Assembly: GCA_019359595.1 (NCBI GenBank)
Contig: JAHHGZ010000038.1
Span: 25,663 to 89,662, forward strand
DNA length: 64,000 nucleotides
Origin: Cyanomargarita calcarea GSE-NOS-MK-12-04C
GTDB lineage: Bacteria > Cyanobacteriota > Cyanobacteriia > Cyanobacteriales > Nostocaceae
Reading direction: 5' to 3'
Shown: positions 18,303 through 26,459 of the stretch, one piece after another
How the letters are laid out: each line of letters begins with the position of its first letter
Numbering within the stretch: position 1 is the stretch's first letter
Program-made: the position numbers and the translations under genes
The notes under the pieces: generated by a model
Told to the model about the DNA's origin: nothing
Seen by the model: only the letters and a program-made list of their open reading frames with translations
Database searches by the model: none

Positions 18303-18611
18303 ATGAATCAACAGACATCAAAATCGCATAATTGGTTATTAGTTTGTTCTGTTATTGTATTAGCAGCCGCGCCATTAGTATTTATTAAAGGTGCAGAATT
18401 TAGCGGTGCAGATGGTCAAGCAGAAAAAGCAATTACAGAAATACAGCCTGAATATAAACCTTGGTTTAACTCATTAATAGAATTGCCTAGCGGTGAAGTC
18501 GAAAGTTTAATGTTTGCCGTACAAGCAGCGGCAGGTGCTGGTGTTGTTGGCTATGTAATTGGCTTGTACAAGGGACGCTCCGAACAGCGAAAGAATGAAA
18601 ATTCAGATTGA
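18303..18611 (+). CDS. cbiN: cobalt transport protein CbiN
   Basis: Small auxiliary component of the CbiMNQO transporter, needed with CbiM for metal loading. The 102-residue product has an N-terminal membrane segment, the GAEFSGADGQAEKAITEIQPEYKPWF region typical of CbiN, and a C-terminal membrane segment (VQAAAGAGVVGYVIGLYKG). It starts 59 bp after cbiM, and its 3' end overlaps the chosen cbiQ start by 17 bp. CbiN is usually tied to cobalt transporters, which favours cobalt as substrate here. Confidence 0.92.
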   Translation: MNQQTSKSHNWLLVCSVIVLAAAPLVFIKGAEFSGADGQAEKAITEIQPEYKPWFNSLIELPSGEVESLMFAVQAAAGAGVVGYVIGLYKGRSEQRKNENSD

Positions 18612-19407
18612 CATATTAGCCTATACGAATCGCTTACGTTGGTTGCCGCCAAAACAAAAGTTAATATTTGCCCTGTTCCTACTGCTAATATCAGCCTTCG
18701 CTCATCCCCAAGTGCAAATTTTGATTGCTATCTGGATGGGTATTTGGATAGTTATTTATGCGGGTATACCCGCTAAAATTTATATAAAATTAGTCTATGT
18801 TGCTTGTTTATTTTGGTTAACTAGCTTACCAGCTTTAGCTATTAATGTAATAGATATATCTCACTTAAATTTATTAAAAAACGATTCCTGGCATGGATTG
18901 ACTATCGGTTCTTATTATGTATATCTGAGTTACCACGGCATTGAGCAAGGGTTGAGAATTTTTACACGAGCGATCGCTTCTCTTTCTTGCTTATATTTTG
19001 TCATGTTAACTATCCCCTTCACCGAACTTTTACAGACTCTCCGCCGTCTAGGTTTGCCAGTACTATTAACTGAGCTATTATTGCTCATGTACCGCTTTAT
19101 TTTCGTTTTATTAAATACAGCATCAGAGATATGGACGGCACAACAATCTCGTGGTGGCTACCGTACTTTCAGAATCGGGATGAAGAGTTTAGCCCTATTG
19201 ATTGGACAATTACTTAAACGAACTCTAGAAAATTATCGTCAATTTTCATTAAGTTTAGCCTCACGGGGTTTTAATGGAGAATTTCGCGTTTGGCATGAAT
19301 ATCAGTATCATGACTCCAAACGCTATGCCATAGAAGCAATCATCGGTTGTGCATTACTAATAGCTTTACTATGGTGGCAAAATGCAGCAATACTTACTCG
19401 AATTTGA
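18595..19407 (+). CDS. cbiQ: ECF transporter T component CbiQ
   Basis: Membrane coupling subunit linking CbiM to the ATPase CbiO. The 270-residue product has several membrane segments and the T-component signature helices near SRGGYRTFRIGMKSL and LASRGFNGE (the two Ala-Arg-Gly type motifs). I chose the ATG at 18595, which overlaps cbiN by 17 bp; a TTG twelve codons upstream is less likely. The 3' end overlaps the cbiO start by 26 bp, pointing to translational coupling. Confidence 0.9.
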   Translation: MKIQIDILAYTNRLRWLPPKQKLIFALFLLLISAFAHPQVQILIAIWMGIWIVIYAGIPAKIYIKLVYVACLFWLTSLPALAINVIDISHLNLLKNDSWHGLTIGSYYVYLSYHGIEQGLRIFTRAIASLSCLYFVMLTIPFTELLQTLRRLGLPVLLTELLLLMYRFIFVLLNTASEIWTAQQSRGGYRTFRIGMKSLALLIGQLLKRTLENYRQFSLSLASRGFNGEFRVWHEYQYHDSKRYAIEAIIGCALLIALLWWQNAAILTRI

Positions 19408-20209
19408 AAATATACATTATACCTATCCTAGCGCACAGCAATTATCTCTTAATGGTTTAAGTCTTAAAATTCCAGTCAATAAGAGATGTGCATTGATTGG
19501 ACAAAATGGATGCGGTAAAACTACATTATTTTTATTAGCTAATGGTTTATATAAGCCCCAAAAAGGTATTGTGTATTGGCAAGAAAAACCCATACAATAT
19601 GACCGAAAATCATTAATAAACTTACGTCAAAAAGTCGGGCTGATATTTCAAGATCCAGAACAACAACTAGTAGCCTCGACTGTTGCAGAAGACATTTCTT
19701 ATGGGTTATGTAATTTGGGATTGCCAGAAGCAGAAATTAAACAGCGAGTTGAACAAGCCTTAGATGAATTTGGATTACATGAACTAGCACAAAGACCAGT
19801 ACATCATCTTAGTTTGGGGCAAAAAAAACGAGTTTCCATTGCAGATGTTATGGTGCTAAGACCGGAATTATTATTGCTAGATGAACCAACAGCATATTTA
19901 GATAAATTGCATACTCGTAACCTAATAGCAACTCTGAAAAAAATTCATGCAGATGGCACAACTATATTGATGGCAACCCATGACCTTGATTTAGTTTATC
20001 GCTGGGCAGATTGGGTATTTGTTATGGATAAAGGGCAACTCGTTTTAGAGGGCAACCCGCAGGATGTATTTACCCAGCGAGACTTTCTCGAAGAATTACA
20101 GTTAGGAGTGCCATTGATACATGAAATATTATTGGCTGAAGGAATTGCTGAAGAACCTGCTTTTGAACGGTTGCGGCAGAGGATATTGAGTTTGTTTCGT
20201 TTTTATTAG
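19382..20209 (+). CDS. cbiO: ECF transporter ATPase CbiO
   Basis: ABC-type ATPase that powers the first cobalt/nickel transporter. The 275-residue protein has Walker A (GQNGCGKTT, 40-48), the Q-loop (IFQDPEQQLV), the LSLGQ signature, Walker B (LLLLDEPTAYLD) and the switch histidine in ATHDLDLV. The lone Q in place of the usual second Gly of LSGGQ (LSLGQ) is common in this subfamily. A strong terminator follows the gene. Confidence 0.94.
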   Translation: MQQYLLEFENIHYTYPSAQQLSLNGLSLKIPVNKRCALIGQNGCGKTTLFLLANGLYKPQKGIVYWQEKPIQYDRKSLINLRQKVGLIFQDPEQQLVASTVAEDISYGLCNLGLPEAEIKQRVEQALDEFGLHELAQRPVHHLSLGQKKRVSIADVMVLRPELLLLDEPTAYLDKLHTRNLIATLKKIHADGTTILMATHDLDLVYRWADWVFVMDKGQLVLEGNPQDVFTQRDFLEELQLGVPLIHEILLAEGIAEEPAFERLRQRILSLFRFY

Positions 20210-20260
20210 ATATTTTTGCTTATCTGGCAAATGATAAATTAATTAAATATCACATACTTA

Positions 20261-20300
20261 GATTCCCTACTTCTTAAAGAAGTCGGGAATCTGATTTTTT
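20261..20300 (+). terminator. terminator after cbiMNQO, CCCGACTTCTT family
   Basis: GATTCCCTACTTCTT pairs with AAGAAGTCGGGAATC, with a single mismatch, and is followed by TGATTTTTT. It closes the first transporter operon and belongs to the same dispersed palindrome family as 15379 and 39981. Confidence 0.85.
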
Positions 20301-20440
20301 ACAAATGATTCATTGATGCATAAAATCTTTTCGGTATTCTTCAAAATATACCAATAAATCCCCTAGGGGGGCATTGTAAAAGTACTCGAAATTTTGTTCT
20401 TATTAATGAATGACCGTAATTTTATGTAATAAAACTTCTC

Positions 20441-20454
20441 AATTGTTCACAATT
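20441..20454. promoter_or_regulatory. AATTGTTCACAATT palindrome, candidate operator
   Basis: A 6-2-6 perfect inverted repeat lies 16 bp before the start codon of the second cbiM, just upstream of its GGAGG. Its position would let a bound repressor block transcription or initiation. The cognate regulator is unknown; no regulator gene adjoins it. Confidence 0.35.
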
Positions 20455-20470
20455 AGACCGGAGGCGCTAC

Positions 20471-21418
20471 ATGCATATTCCTGACGGTTTTGTTTCCCCG
20501 GCTGTGGCTGCTGGTACGGGGTTAGTAAGTGTGGTAGCGGTAGGGTTGGCATTGGGTAAATCCAAGGATGCGTTTGGGATTAAACGCGCACCCATCCTCG
20601 GTTTAACCACTGCCTTTATTTTTGCGGCACAGATGATTAATTTCCCTGTAGCAGGTGGCACCAGCGGTCACTTGTTGGGGGGAACTTTAGCGGCGATGAT
20701 TTTGGGTAGTCCTTGGGCAGCAACTTTAGCAATCACAACGGTTCTCATAATTCAGGCAGTCTTATTCGCTGATGGTGGAATTACTGCTTTGGGTGCAAAT
20801 ATTATGAACATGGGGGTGATTGGGGTTTGGGTTGGCTGGGGCTTAACCCAAACCTTACATCGGCTATTCGGCAGTTCGTCAAAACACTTACCCCTAGCCG
20901 CTGGTATTGGGGCTGGTCTGAGTGTAGTAGCAGCATCTGTAGTTTGTGCCATTGAATTAGCCCTTTCGGAAACTGCACCATTAGGTTTAGCCTTACCAGC
21001 GATGGCAGGAGTGCATATTTTGATTGGGATTGGTGAAGGTTTGATTACCGGAGGCGTACTGACTTACTTAGCCACAGCCAGACCAGATTTGTTACCATCC
21101 GGGGAACAGCGGCAGATTAAAGGCTGGCTGGTGCCTGTGGTGAGTATTTTATTAGTTGCGGGTGTGCTATCGCTGTTTGCCTCAACATATCCCGACGGCT
21201 TAGATTCTGTTGCCGAAAAATTAGGCTTTGTGAAATTAGCAGAAAATGTCCGCGTTCAAGTACCGACACCCTTAGCTGAATACCAAATTGAAGGCTTAGG
21301 CAAAATTGGCACGAGTATTGCCGGGTTAGTAGGTTCTGCAGTTTGTTTTGGTGTTGCTTTTGGTCTTGCACAGTTGGTGAAACCGAAGAGCGATCGCTCG
21401 AGTAGTGCTGATACTTAA
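20471..21418 (+). CDS. CbiM-PDGLE fusion, second cobalt/nickel ECF S component
   Basis: A 315-residue protein with an N-terminal CbiM/NikM domain (MHIPDGFVSPAV start with the His2 ligand, GGTSGHLLGGTLAAMILG, ADGGITALGANIMNMG) and a C-terminal PDGLE domain (about residues 215-310: ASTYPDGLDSVAEKLGF). The PDGLE part plays the role of CbiN/NikN fused in one chain. No signal peptide: the Met-His is the translational start, with GGAGG 6 bases upstream. Followed by its own cbiQ- and cbiO-type genes. Substrate could be nickel or cobalt; fusions of this type are often annotated NikMN, but sequence alone does not decide. Confidence 0.9.
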   Translation: MHIPDGFVSPAVAAGTGLVSVVAVGLALGKSKDAFGIKRAPILGLTTAFIFAAQMINFPVAGGTSGHLLGGTLAAMILGSPWAATLAITTVLIIQAVLFADGGITALGANIMNMGVIGVWVGWGLTQTLHRLFGSSSKHLPLAAGIGAGLSVVAASVVCAIELALSETAPLGLALPAMAGVHILIGIGEGLITGGVLTYLATARPDLLPSGEQRQIKGWLVPVVSILLVAGVLSLFASTYPDGLDSVAEKLGFVKLAENVRVQVPTPLAEYQIEGLGKIGTSIAGLVGSAVCFGVAFGLAQLVKPKSDRSSSADT

Positions 21419-21419
21419 T

Positions 21420-21492
21420 TTGTTGGTTGTTAGTTGTTGGTTCCTTACTCCTAACTCCCAACTCCTAACTCCTAACCACTAACTCCTAACTT
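21420..21492. repeat. heptamer repeats between second cbiM and cbiQ
   Basis: TTGGTTGTTAG followed by several TAACTCC and TAACCAC units separates the two genes of the second transporter. A similar short array lies at about 22157-22208 before the second cbiO. Confidence 0.85.
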
Positions 21493-21499
21493 TGGGTAA

Positions 21500-22156
21500 A
21501 TGCTAAAAATTTGTTTGCCGTTGCGGTTGCAGCTATCTCTAATAATTGTGGTGGGGGCGGCTTTACTGAAGCAAAATTCTTGGTATTGCTTGGGTGTGTA
21601 TGGAGCGATCGCATTTTTTTGGGCTTTTTTCATCTTGCGTGTCCCAGTTCGCAAGCTGACAGGGTTACTCGGTGCAGAATTGATTTTTCTCTCGTTGTTG
21701 GCCTTACCTTTGGGATGGGAGCGAGCTAGTTTTTTGCTAGTGCGATCGCTCATCTGTTTGATAACGATGAATAGTTTTTTGTTAACTTTACCACCCCACA
21801 GTTTCGGTATTGCCCTTAAGGGTTTACCCTTACCAGCAGGGTTAAAAGAAAGTTTACTTTTAGCTGGGCAATACTTAGAAATTCTCCTTGCGGAAGTTAC
21901 ACAAATGCAACGTAGCGCTCAACTGAGGGGATTAAATGGCACAACAGGATGGCTGCGCTACGCGAGTGCATCAATGATTGGAGCCTTATATCTCCGCAGT
22001 TTGGACAGAGCAGAGCGAGTTTACGCCGCGATGATTGCCCGTGGTTACAACGGAATGCTGCCAGTAGATTCAACACTGAGACCAAAAGAGCGTTTTATTG
22101 TATTGCTAGGTTGCGCGATCGCTCTCACATTAACTATTACTTCCTATACCAATTGA
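21500..22156 (+). CDS. ECF transporter T component, second CbiQ
   Basis: Membrane coupling subunit of the second metal transporter, 218 residues, somewhat shorter than the first CbiQ. It has about five hydrophobic segments and the conserved motifs AQLRGLNGTTGW and IARGYNGMLP. It is separated from its neighbours by heptamer repeats and not by overlaps, unlike the first operon, so the repeats may have inserted into a once tighter operon (inference). The ATG at 21500 has no obvious Shine-Dalgarno sequence. Confidence 0.87.
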   Translation: MLKICLPLRLQLSLIIVVGAALLKQNSWYCLGVYGAIAFFWAFFILRVPVRKLTGLLGAELIFLSLLALPLGWERASFLLVRSLICLITMNSFLLTLPPHSFGIALKGLPLPAGLKESLLLAGQYLEILLAEVTQMQRSAQLRGLNGTTGWLRYASASMIGALYLRSLDRAERVYAAMIARGYNGMLPVDSTLRPKERFIVLLGCAIALTLTITSYTN

Positions 22157-22208
22157 ACTCCCAACTCCTAACTCCCAACTCCTAACTCCTAACTCCCAAC
22201 TCCTAACT
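22157..22208. repeat. TAACTCC array before second cbiO
   Basis: Tandem AACTCC(T/C)A-type heptamers fill the spacer between second cbiQ and second cbiO almost completely. Confidence 0.85.
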
Positions 22209-22210
22209 CA

Positions 22211-22939
22211 TTGCCAATGACACAAACAGGAATCTCTGTAGAAAACCTGGTATATGCCTATGCAAACCAGGAACCAGTATTGCGAGATATTTCGTTTAAA
22301 TTAAATGCAGGTGAACGTGTAGCGTTAATGGGAGCAACAGGTTCTGGGAAAAGCACCTTACTAGAGAACCTGATGGGCTTAAAACAACCGCACTCGGGTA
22401 AAATTTTTATTAACGGCATCCACTTAGAATCGAAAACCCTACCCCAAGTGCGGCGTTACATCGGGTTTAGCTTCCAAGATGCCAACGACCAATTATTTAT
22501 GCCTACCATCTTAGAAGATGTTACCTTTGGCCCGCGTAACTACGGTGTACCACCAGCAATAGCAATAGACAAAGCAATGCAACTCCTGGCTGATTTTGGT
22601 CTAGAAGGTTACGCCAACCGTTCCGCTCACGAACTTTCCGGTGGACAAAGACGTCTTGCAGCCCTAGCGTCAATTTTAGCGTTAGAGCCTGATATTCTGA
22701 TTTTGGATGAGCCAACTAACGGACTTGACCCAGCGTGGCGGCGTCACTTAGCTCAAGTATTATTAAGATTACCCGTCCAAGTAATGTTAATCGCTTCCCA
22801 TGACTTAAATTGGCTGGGTAAAGTTACGCAACGTGCTTTGGTGCTTTCTAAGGGAAAAATTCATATCGACACCGACATTCAGCCACTTTTACGAGACGGC
22901 GACACATTGGATAGGCTCGGATTACCCGTAGATTGGTAG
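22211..22939 (+). CDS. ECF transporter ATPase, second CbiO
   Basis: ABC ATPase of the second cobalt/nickel transporter, 242 residues. It has Walker A (GATGSGKST), the Q-loop (SFQDANDQLF), the full LSGGQ signature, Walker B (ILILDEPTNGLD) and the switch His in IASHDLNW. The ATG at 22217, two codons in, is an equally possible start. The two CbiO proteins in this window are only moderately alike, so they are not a recent duplication. Confidence 0.92.
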   Translation: MPMTQTGISVENLVYAYANQEPVLRDISFKLNAGERVALMGATGSGKSTLLENLMGLKQPHSGKIFINGIHLESKTLPQVRRYIGFSFQDANDQLFMPTILEDVTFGPRNYGVPPAIAIDKAMQLLADFGLEGYANRSAHELSGGQRRLAALASILALEPDILILDEPTNGLDPAWRRHLAQVLLRLPVQVMLIASHDLNWLGKVTQRALVLSKGKIHIDTDIQPLLRDGDTLDRLGLPVDW

Positions 22940-23040
22940 TATTAGAATGAACGTAAATAAATGCTACTAAAGTATGCTACTCCGCTTTTCTCACCTATGA
23001 CACTAGAGGTATATTAGTTTTTGCCGCCGGATTTTACGTG

Positions 23041-23439
23041 ATGAAAATCGAGAGAATTGACCACTTGGTTCTTACGGTAAATAATACTGAGGTAACTTGT
23101 AACTTTTATTGTTGTGTTCTCGGTATGCAGGTAGTGACTTTTGGTAATTGTCGCAAGGCTTTACAGTTTGGATGTCAGAAAATTAACCTGCATGAATTTG
23201 GCAATGAGTTTGAACCAAAGGCTAATCATCCCACCCGTGGGTCAGTAGATATTTGTTTCATTACTAACACGCTACTATCCCAAGTCCAAGAACATATTTC
23301 AGCCTGTGGTGTAAAAATTATTGCAGATCCCGTGACTAGAACTGGTGCTATAGGTGCTATTGAATCGATTTATTTGCGAGATCCCGACGGCAATTTGATT
23401 GAAGTATCCAATTACTGGAACTCTAATCAAACTTACTGA
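23041..23439 (+). CDS. VOC family protein (glyoxalase/dioxygenase fold)
   Basis: A 132-residue single-chain vicinal oxygen chelate protein. Metal-site residues fit: His in RIDHLVLTV, Glu/His in INLHEFGNEFEPKANHP and Glu in GNLIEVSNYW. Family members include glyoxalase I, fosfomycin-resistance enzymes and extradiol dioxygenases; the sequence resembles the small VOC group often annotated as virulence or biphenyl-dioxygenase-like, without known substrate. I take the ATG at 23041 over the GTG one codon before. Confidence 0.85.
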   Translation: MKIERIDHLVLTVNNTEVTCNFYCCVLGMQVVTFGNCRKALQFGCQKINLHEFGNEFEPKANHPTRGSVDICFITNTLLSQVQEHISACGVKIIADPVTRTGAIGAIESIYLRDPDGNLIEVSNYWNSNQTY

Positions 23440-23479
23440 ATCATTGGTTACTATTATTTGGGTTTTTGGTAGGGTGTTA

Positions 23480-23956
23480 ATGTCTGTGTGCCGTAAATAT
23501 ATCATTATTGCTCCTGTGAGCCTCATTTTGACTTTCTTAGCTGCTGGTTGCAGTGAAACCAAAGTCTCTCAGTGCGAACGACTTACTAAAGCAGTTAACC
23601 AAGGAACATCTCTGGTAGAGAAAAAAAAAGGCTATCAGGTAACAACAAGTTTGCAACTGGCTAAGGATTTGGAAGGTGTTACCAAATCACTCAAGGAGAT
23701 GAATTTCAAAGACCCGAAATTAGTAGATTTTCAAACTAGTTATGTCAAAGTTTTTGAAACATTCAGCCAAGAGATAACAAAAGCTGCCAAAGCTCTCGGT
23801 GCAACTAAAAATGCTAAACCTTCATCAAGTAGTTGGAACGCAATCCAAAAAGATAGGAAAGTAATTGACGCATCATTAACAGCAGCTACAAGTGCTGGTA
23901 AGCAGTCCGATCAATTAGAAGGTGACATGAAACAATACTGTAGCAAGCCTGAGTAA
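23480..23956 (+). CDS. predicted lipoprotein, unknown function
   Basis: A 158-residue exported protein. The N-terminus MSVCRKYIIIAPVSLILTFLAAGC is a signal peptide ending in a lipobox (LAAGC), so the Cys should be lipidated. The mature part is Lys-rich and helical (LVEKKKGYQVTTSLQLAKDLEGVTKSLKEMNF). I chose the ATG at 23480, which places the signal correctly; the longer frame from 23399 would overlap the VOC gene. Similar small lipoproteins are common in Nostocales, with no known role. Confidence 0.75.
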   Translation: MSVCRKYIIIAPVSLILTFLAAGCSETKVSQCERLTKAVNQGTSLVEKKKGYQVTTSLQLAKDLEGVTKSLKEMNFKDPKLVDFQTSYVKVFETFSQEITKAAKALGATKNAKPSSSSWNAIQKDRKVIDASLTAATSAGKQSDQLEGDMKQYCSKPE

Positions 23957-24406
23957 TTTCCAGGAAGGAAGGAAGGAAGGAAGGAAGGAAGGAAGGAAGA
24001 GGTTTTCAACATACAAACTTCTTTCTTGTAGGGGTTTAAAACCCTAACCGTCTATGCGTTGTCAGTTTTGAGCTGGGGTGAGAATCCACATCTCAAAACC
24101 CCCCTTCTTCCTTCTTCCTTCTTCAAGGTATAAAGCCGGCAAGAGCAAAGCGATCGCGTTTCTTTTACAATAGTAAAATCAAACCTAAATAGCCTTCTGA
24201 ATCAGTATATTCACTTAAGTTTTTTTAGAGCAAGATGCCATATCATTAATAGTTTTTCCCTGTTTTAACTGGAAACTAGACTCAATAGCTTATATAGTTC
24301 GGAAAATTAAAATTAGTAATTTTTATCACTTTTAAACTGAAAAAATCCTGAACTTCACCTATTTTACCTGTCAAAGGAAATATTGGTGTTAGTAAACTAA
24401 AATACA
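23957..24406. other. gene-free region with GGAA repeats and dispersed element
   Basis: Contains (GGAA)9 at 23963-23998, then a dispersed element copy to about 24123 whose right end is CTTCTTCCTTC. The purine run and the pyrimidine run are complementary, so the whole block could fold back. The rest, to the porin start, is AT-rich with no ORF. Confidence 0.7.
23963..24123. repeat. (GGAA)9 and dispersed element, copy B
   Basis: Nine GGAA units are followed by blocks seen in copy A: a short palindrome (AGGGGTTTAAAACCCT), CAGTTTTGAGCTGGGGT, ATCCACAT, AAAACCCCCC and CTTCTTCCTTCTTCC. This is the most diverged of the four copies. Confidence 0.7.
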
Positions 24407-26302
24407 ATGAGCGATATTGGTCTGTTGATGGCGGGTGTGTTAGCAACAGGGCAAACATCTGGGTCAGAGTTACCACAGCCTGCGATCCAGGAAGATTTTG
24501 TGGTGAAATCAACTCAAAACCAAGAAGCCAAGGTTGTTCCGCCATCTGATATCACAGCACCTGAATTGATACAGCCAGATGAAAGTCCTCAAGCGGCTTC
24601 CTTAGCGCTTAAGCAAGAGCATAAAAAGATACTGAATCAAGTTAGAGAGAAGATTCAGTCGAAGTCTCAGGATAAGGGGATAAAGGAACAAGGGGGACAA
24701 GGAAATTATTCTTCCCCCACTCCTCAACTCTCCTCTGAAGAAATTTCAACACCGGAATTAACACCGCTAAATCCGACAGATGAGACAGAATCAGCAATGT
24801 CTCAAATAACATCTGTGTCGCAACTAAATGACGTGCAACCCTCTGACTGGGCTTTTACTGCTTTGCAGTCTTTGGTGGAGCGCTATGGTTGTACGGCTGG
24901 ATACCCAAATCGGACTTATTCTGGTAACAGCACTATCAGCCGTTATGAATTTGCTGCGGGTGTCAACGCTTGTCTTTTGAAGATTAATCAATTAGTTGCT
25001 AACAATACAGATAACGCTGTTAAGCAAGAAGATTTAATTCTATTGCAACGCTTGCAAAATGAGTTTCAGACGGAGTTGCAGGAAGTAGAAAAGCGTGTCA
25101 GTTATGGCGAACAGCGAACTGATAAACTACAGACAAATCAATTTTCCCCTAGCACTAGACTACTGGGTCAAGCGATTTTTAGCGCCCAGGGAACCAGTAG
25201 CGGTGATGTCTATTTTTCTCCCAAAGGTGGAGAAACAGTCTTTAAAAATAAAGCCGAAAGTAATTTAACCTTTGCCAATAGCGTGCAACTAACCCTAGCG
25301 ACTTCCTTTACAGGGAAAGATTTACTGCTAACTGGGCTGAGTGCGGGAAATTTGGGTTCTTTAGCTGGTTCTGTATCTACTAATATGGGACGCTTGGGTT
25401 TTGAGTCAGATACACAAAAGAATATAGTTGTCAATGAATTGTCTTATCGATTTCCCTTATCTAAAAACTTGGGAATTGTTGTGGGATCGGCTGGTGTCAA
25501 CCCCATCACTACTTTTCGGGGAATTAACCCATTAGAAGGTTCTGGTGATGGTGCAATATCGATGTTTGGTCAGCGCAACCCAATTTTGGGGATTGGGAAT
25601 GGAACTGGTGGAGTTGGCTTTGACTGGCAAATTAGCGATCGCGTCAGTTTGCAAGGTGTTTATAGTGCCCAAATTCCCAGCTTTGGTGGCGATCAAAAGG
25701 TTGGCGGACTATTTGGCGGTAAATATACTACTGGCGCACAGTTAAGTTTGGCACCTACCGATAACATTGATGTCGGGCTGAATTATCTTTACTCCCATTC
25801 ACCCGATGACTTACTGGGAAGTGGTGTTGGGGATGCCCAGATGATTTCTATTTTTGCACCCGATACAGATGCTTTTGATACCCATGCTGTGGGTGCGACC
25901 ATCGCTTGGCGGATCAACCCCAACCTCCAATTGGGTGGTTGGGGAGGTTGGACTTACTCCAAACCAGAAAATCTCTCTGGAAACGTCCAAACAACAAACT
26001 GGGCAGTATTCGCAGCTTTTCCCAATTTGTTCCGTCCGGGAAATTTAGGTGGTGTTCTTGTCGGGCAACCACCAAAAATTACTTCTAGTACCTTACCAGA
26101 GGGATACAATTTTCCTGATTTATTGGATGGGAAAGAAGGTGGACGCAGCGATTCGGCATTACACGTAGAACTTTTTTATCGTGCCCAACTTACAGATAAT
26201 TTGGCTTTAACTCCCGGTGTATTTGTTGTTTTTAACTCGAATCATAACGCTGCCAGCGACCCTTTAGTAGTTGGCGCACTAAGAGCAACATTCCGGTTTT
26301 AA
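24407..26302 (+). CDS. SLH-domain OprB-type porin (iron uptake porin family)
   Basis: Outer-membrane channel protein of 631 residues. A variable N-terminal part (1-140) leads to one SLH domain (about 144-200: VQPSDWAFTALQSLVERYGC), a coiled coil (about 208-235: LQRLQNEFQTELQEVEKRV) and an OprB-like beta-barrel ending in Phe (LRATFRF). Cyanobacterial porins of this type take up iron and other ions. An in-frame stop lies two codons before the ATG, and the first residues are only a weak signal sequence, so the start may be damaged or unusual. Residues about 89-105 (QDKGIKEQGGQGN) are encoded by a purine repeat also found elsewhere. Confidence 0.88.
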   Translation: MSDIGLLMAGVLATGQTSGSELPQPAIQEDFVVKSTQNQEAKVVPPSDITAPELIQPDESPQAASLALKQEHKKILNQVREKIQSKSQDKGIKEQGGQGNYSSPTPQLSSEEISTPELTPLNPTDETESAMSQITSVSQLNDVQPSDWAFTALQSLVERYGCTAGYPNRTYSGNSTISRYEFAAGVNACLLKINQLVANNTDNAVKQEDLILLQRLQNEFQTELQEVEKRVSYGEQRTDKLQTNQFSPSTRLLGQAIFSAQGTSSGDVYFSPKGGETVFKNKAESNLTFANSVQLTLATSFTGKDLLLTGLSAGNLGSLAGSVSTNMGRLGFESDTQKNIVVNELSYRFPLSKNLGIVVGSAGVNPITTFRGINPLEGSGDGAISMFGQRNPILGIGNGTGGVGFDWQISDRVSLQGVYSAQIPSFGGDQKVGGLFGGKYTTGAQLSLAPTDNIDVGLNYLYSHSPDDLLGSGVGDAQMISIFAPDTDAFDTHAVGATIAWRINPNLQLGGWGGWTYSKPENLSGNVQTTNWAVFAAFPNLFRPGNLGGVLVGQPPKITSSTLPEGYNFPDLLDGKEGGRSDSALHVELFYRAQLTDNLALTPGVFVVFNSNHNAASDPLVVGALRATFRF

Positions 26303-26459
26303 TTAACTACTGGTGTAAATGTAATCAAATGCGCGGCTATTGCATACTGATGCATTATTCAGCGCTTTCCTCACGCAATGGGAGCGGGAACCCCCCGTCC
26401 GCAATCCTACGCGTGATTTTTTTGACATTTTTTTAAAATTTATAAGGGAGTAAATTTTG

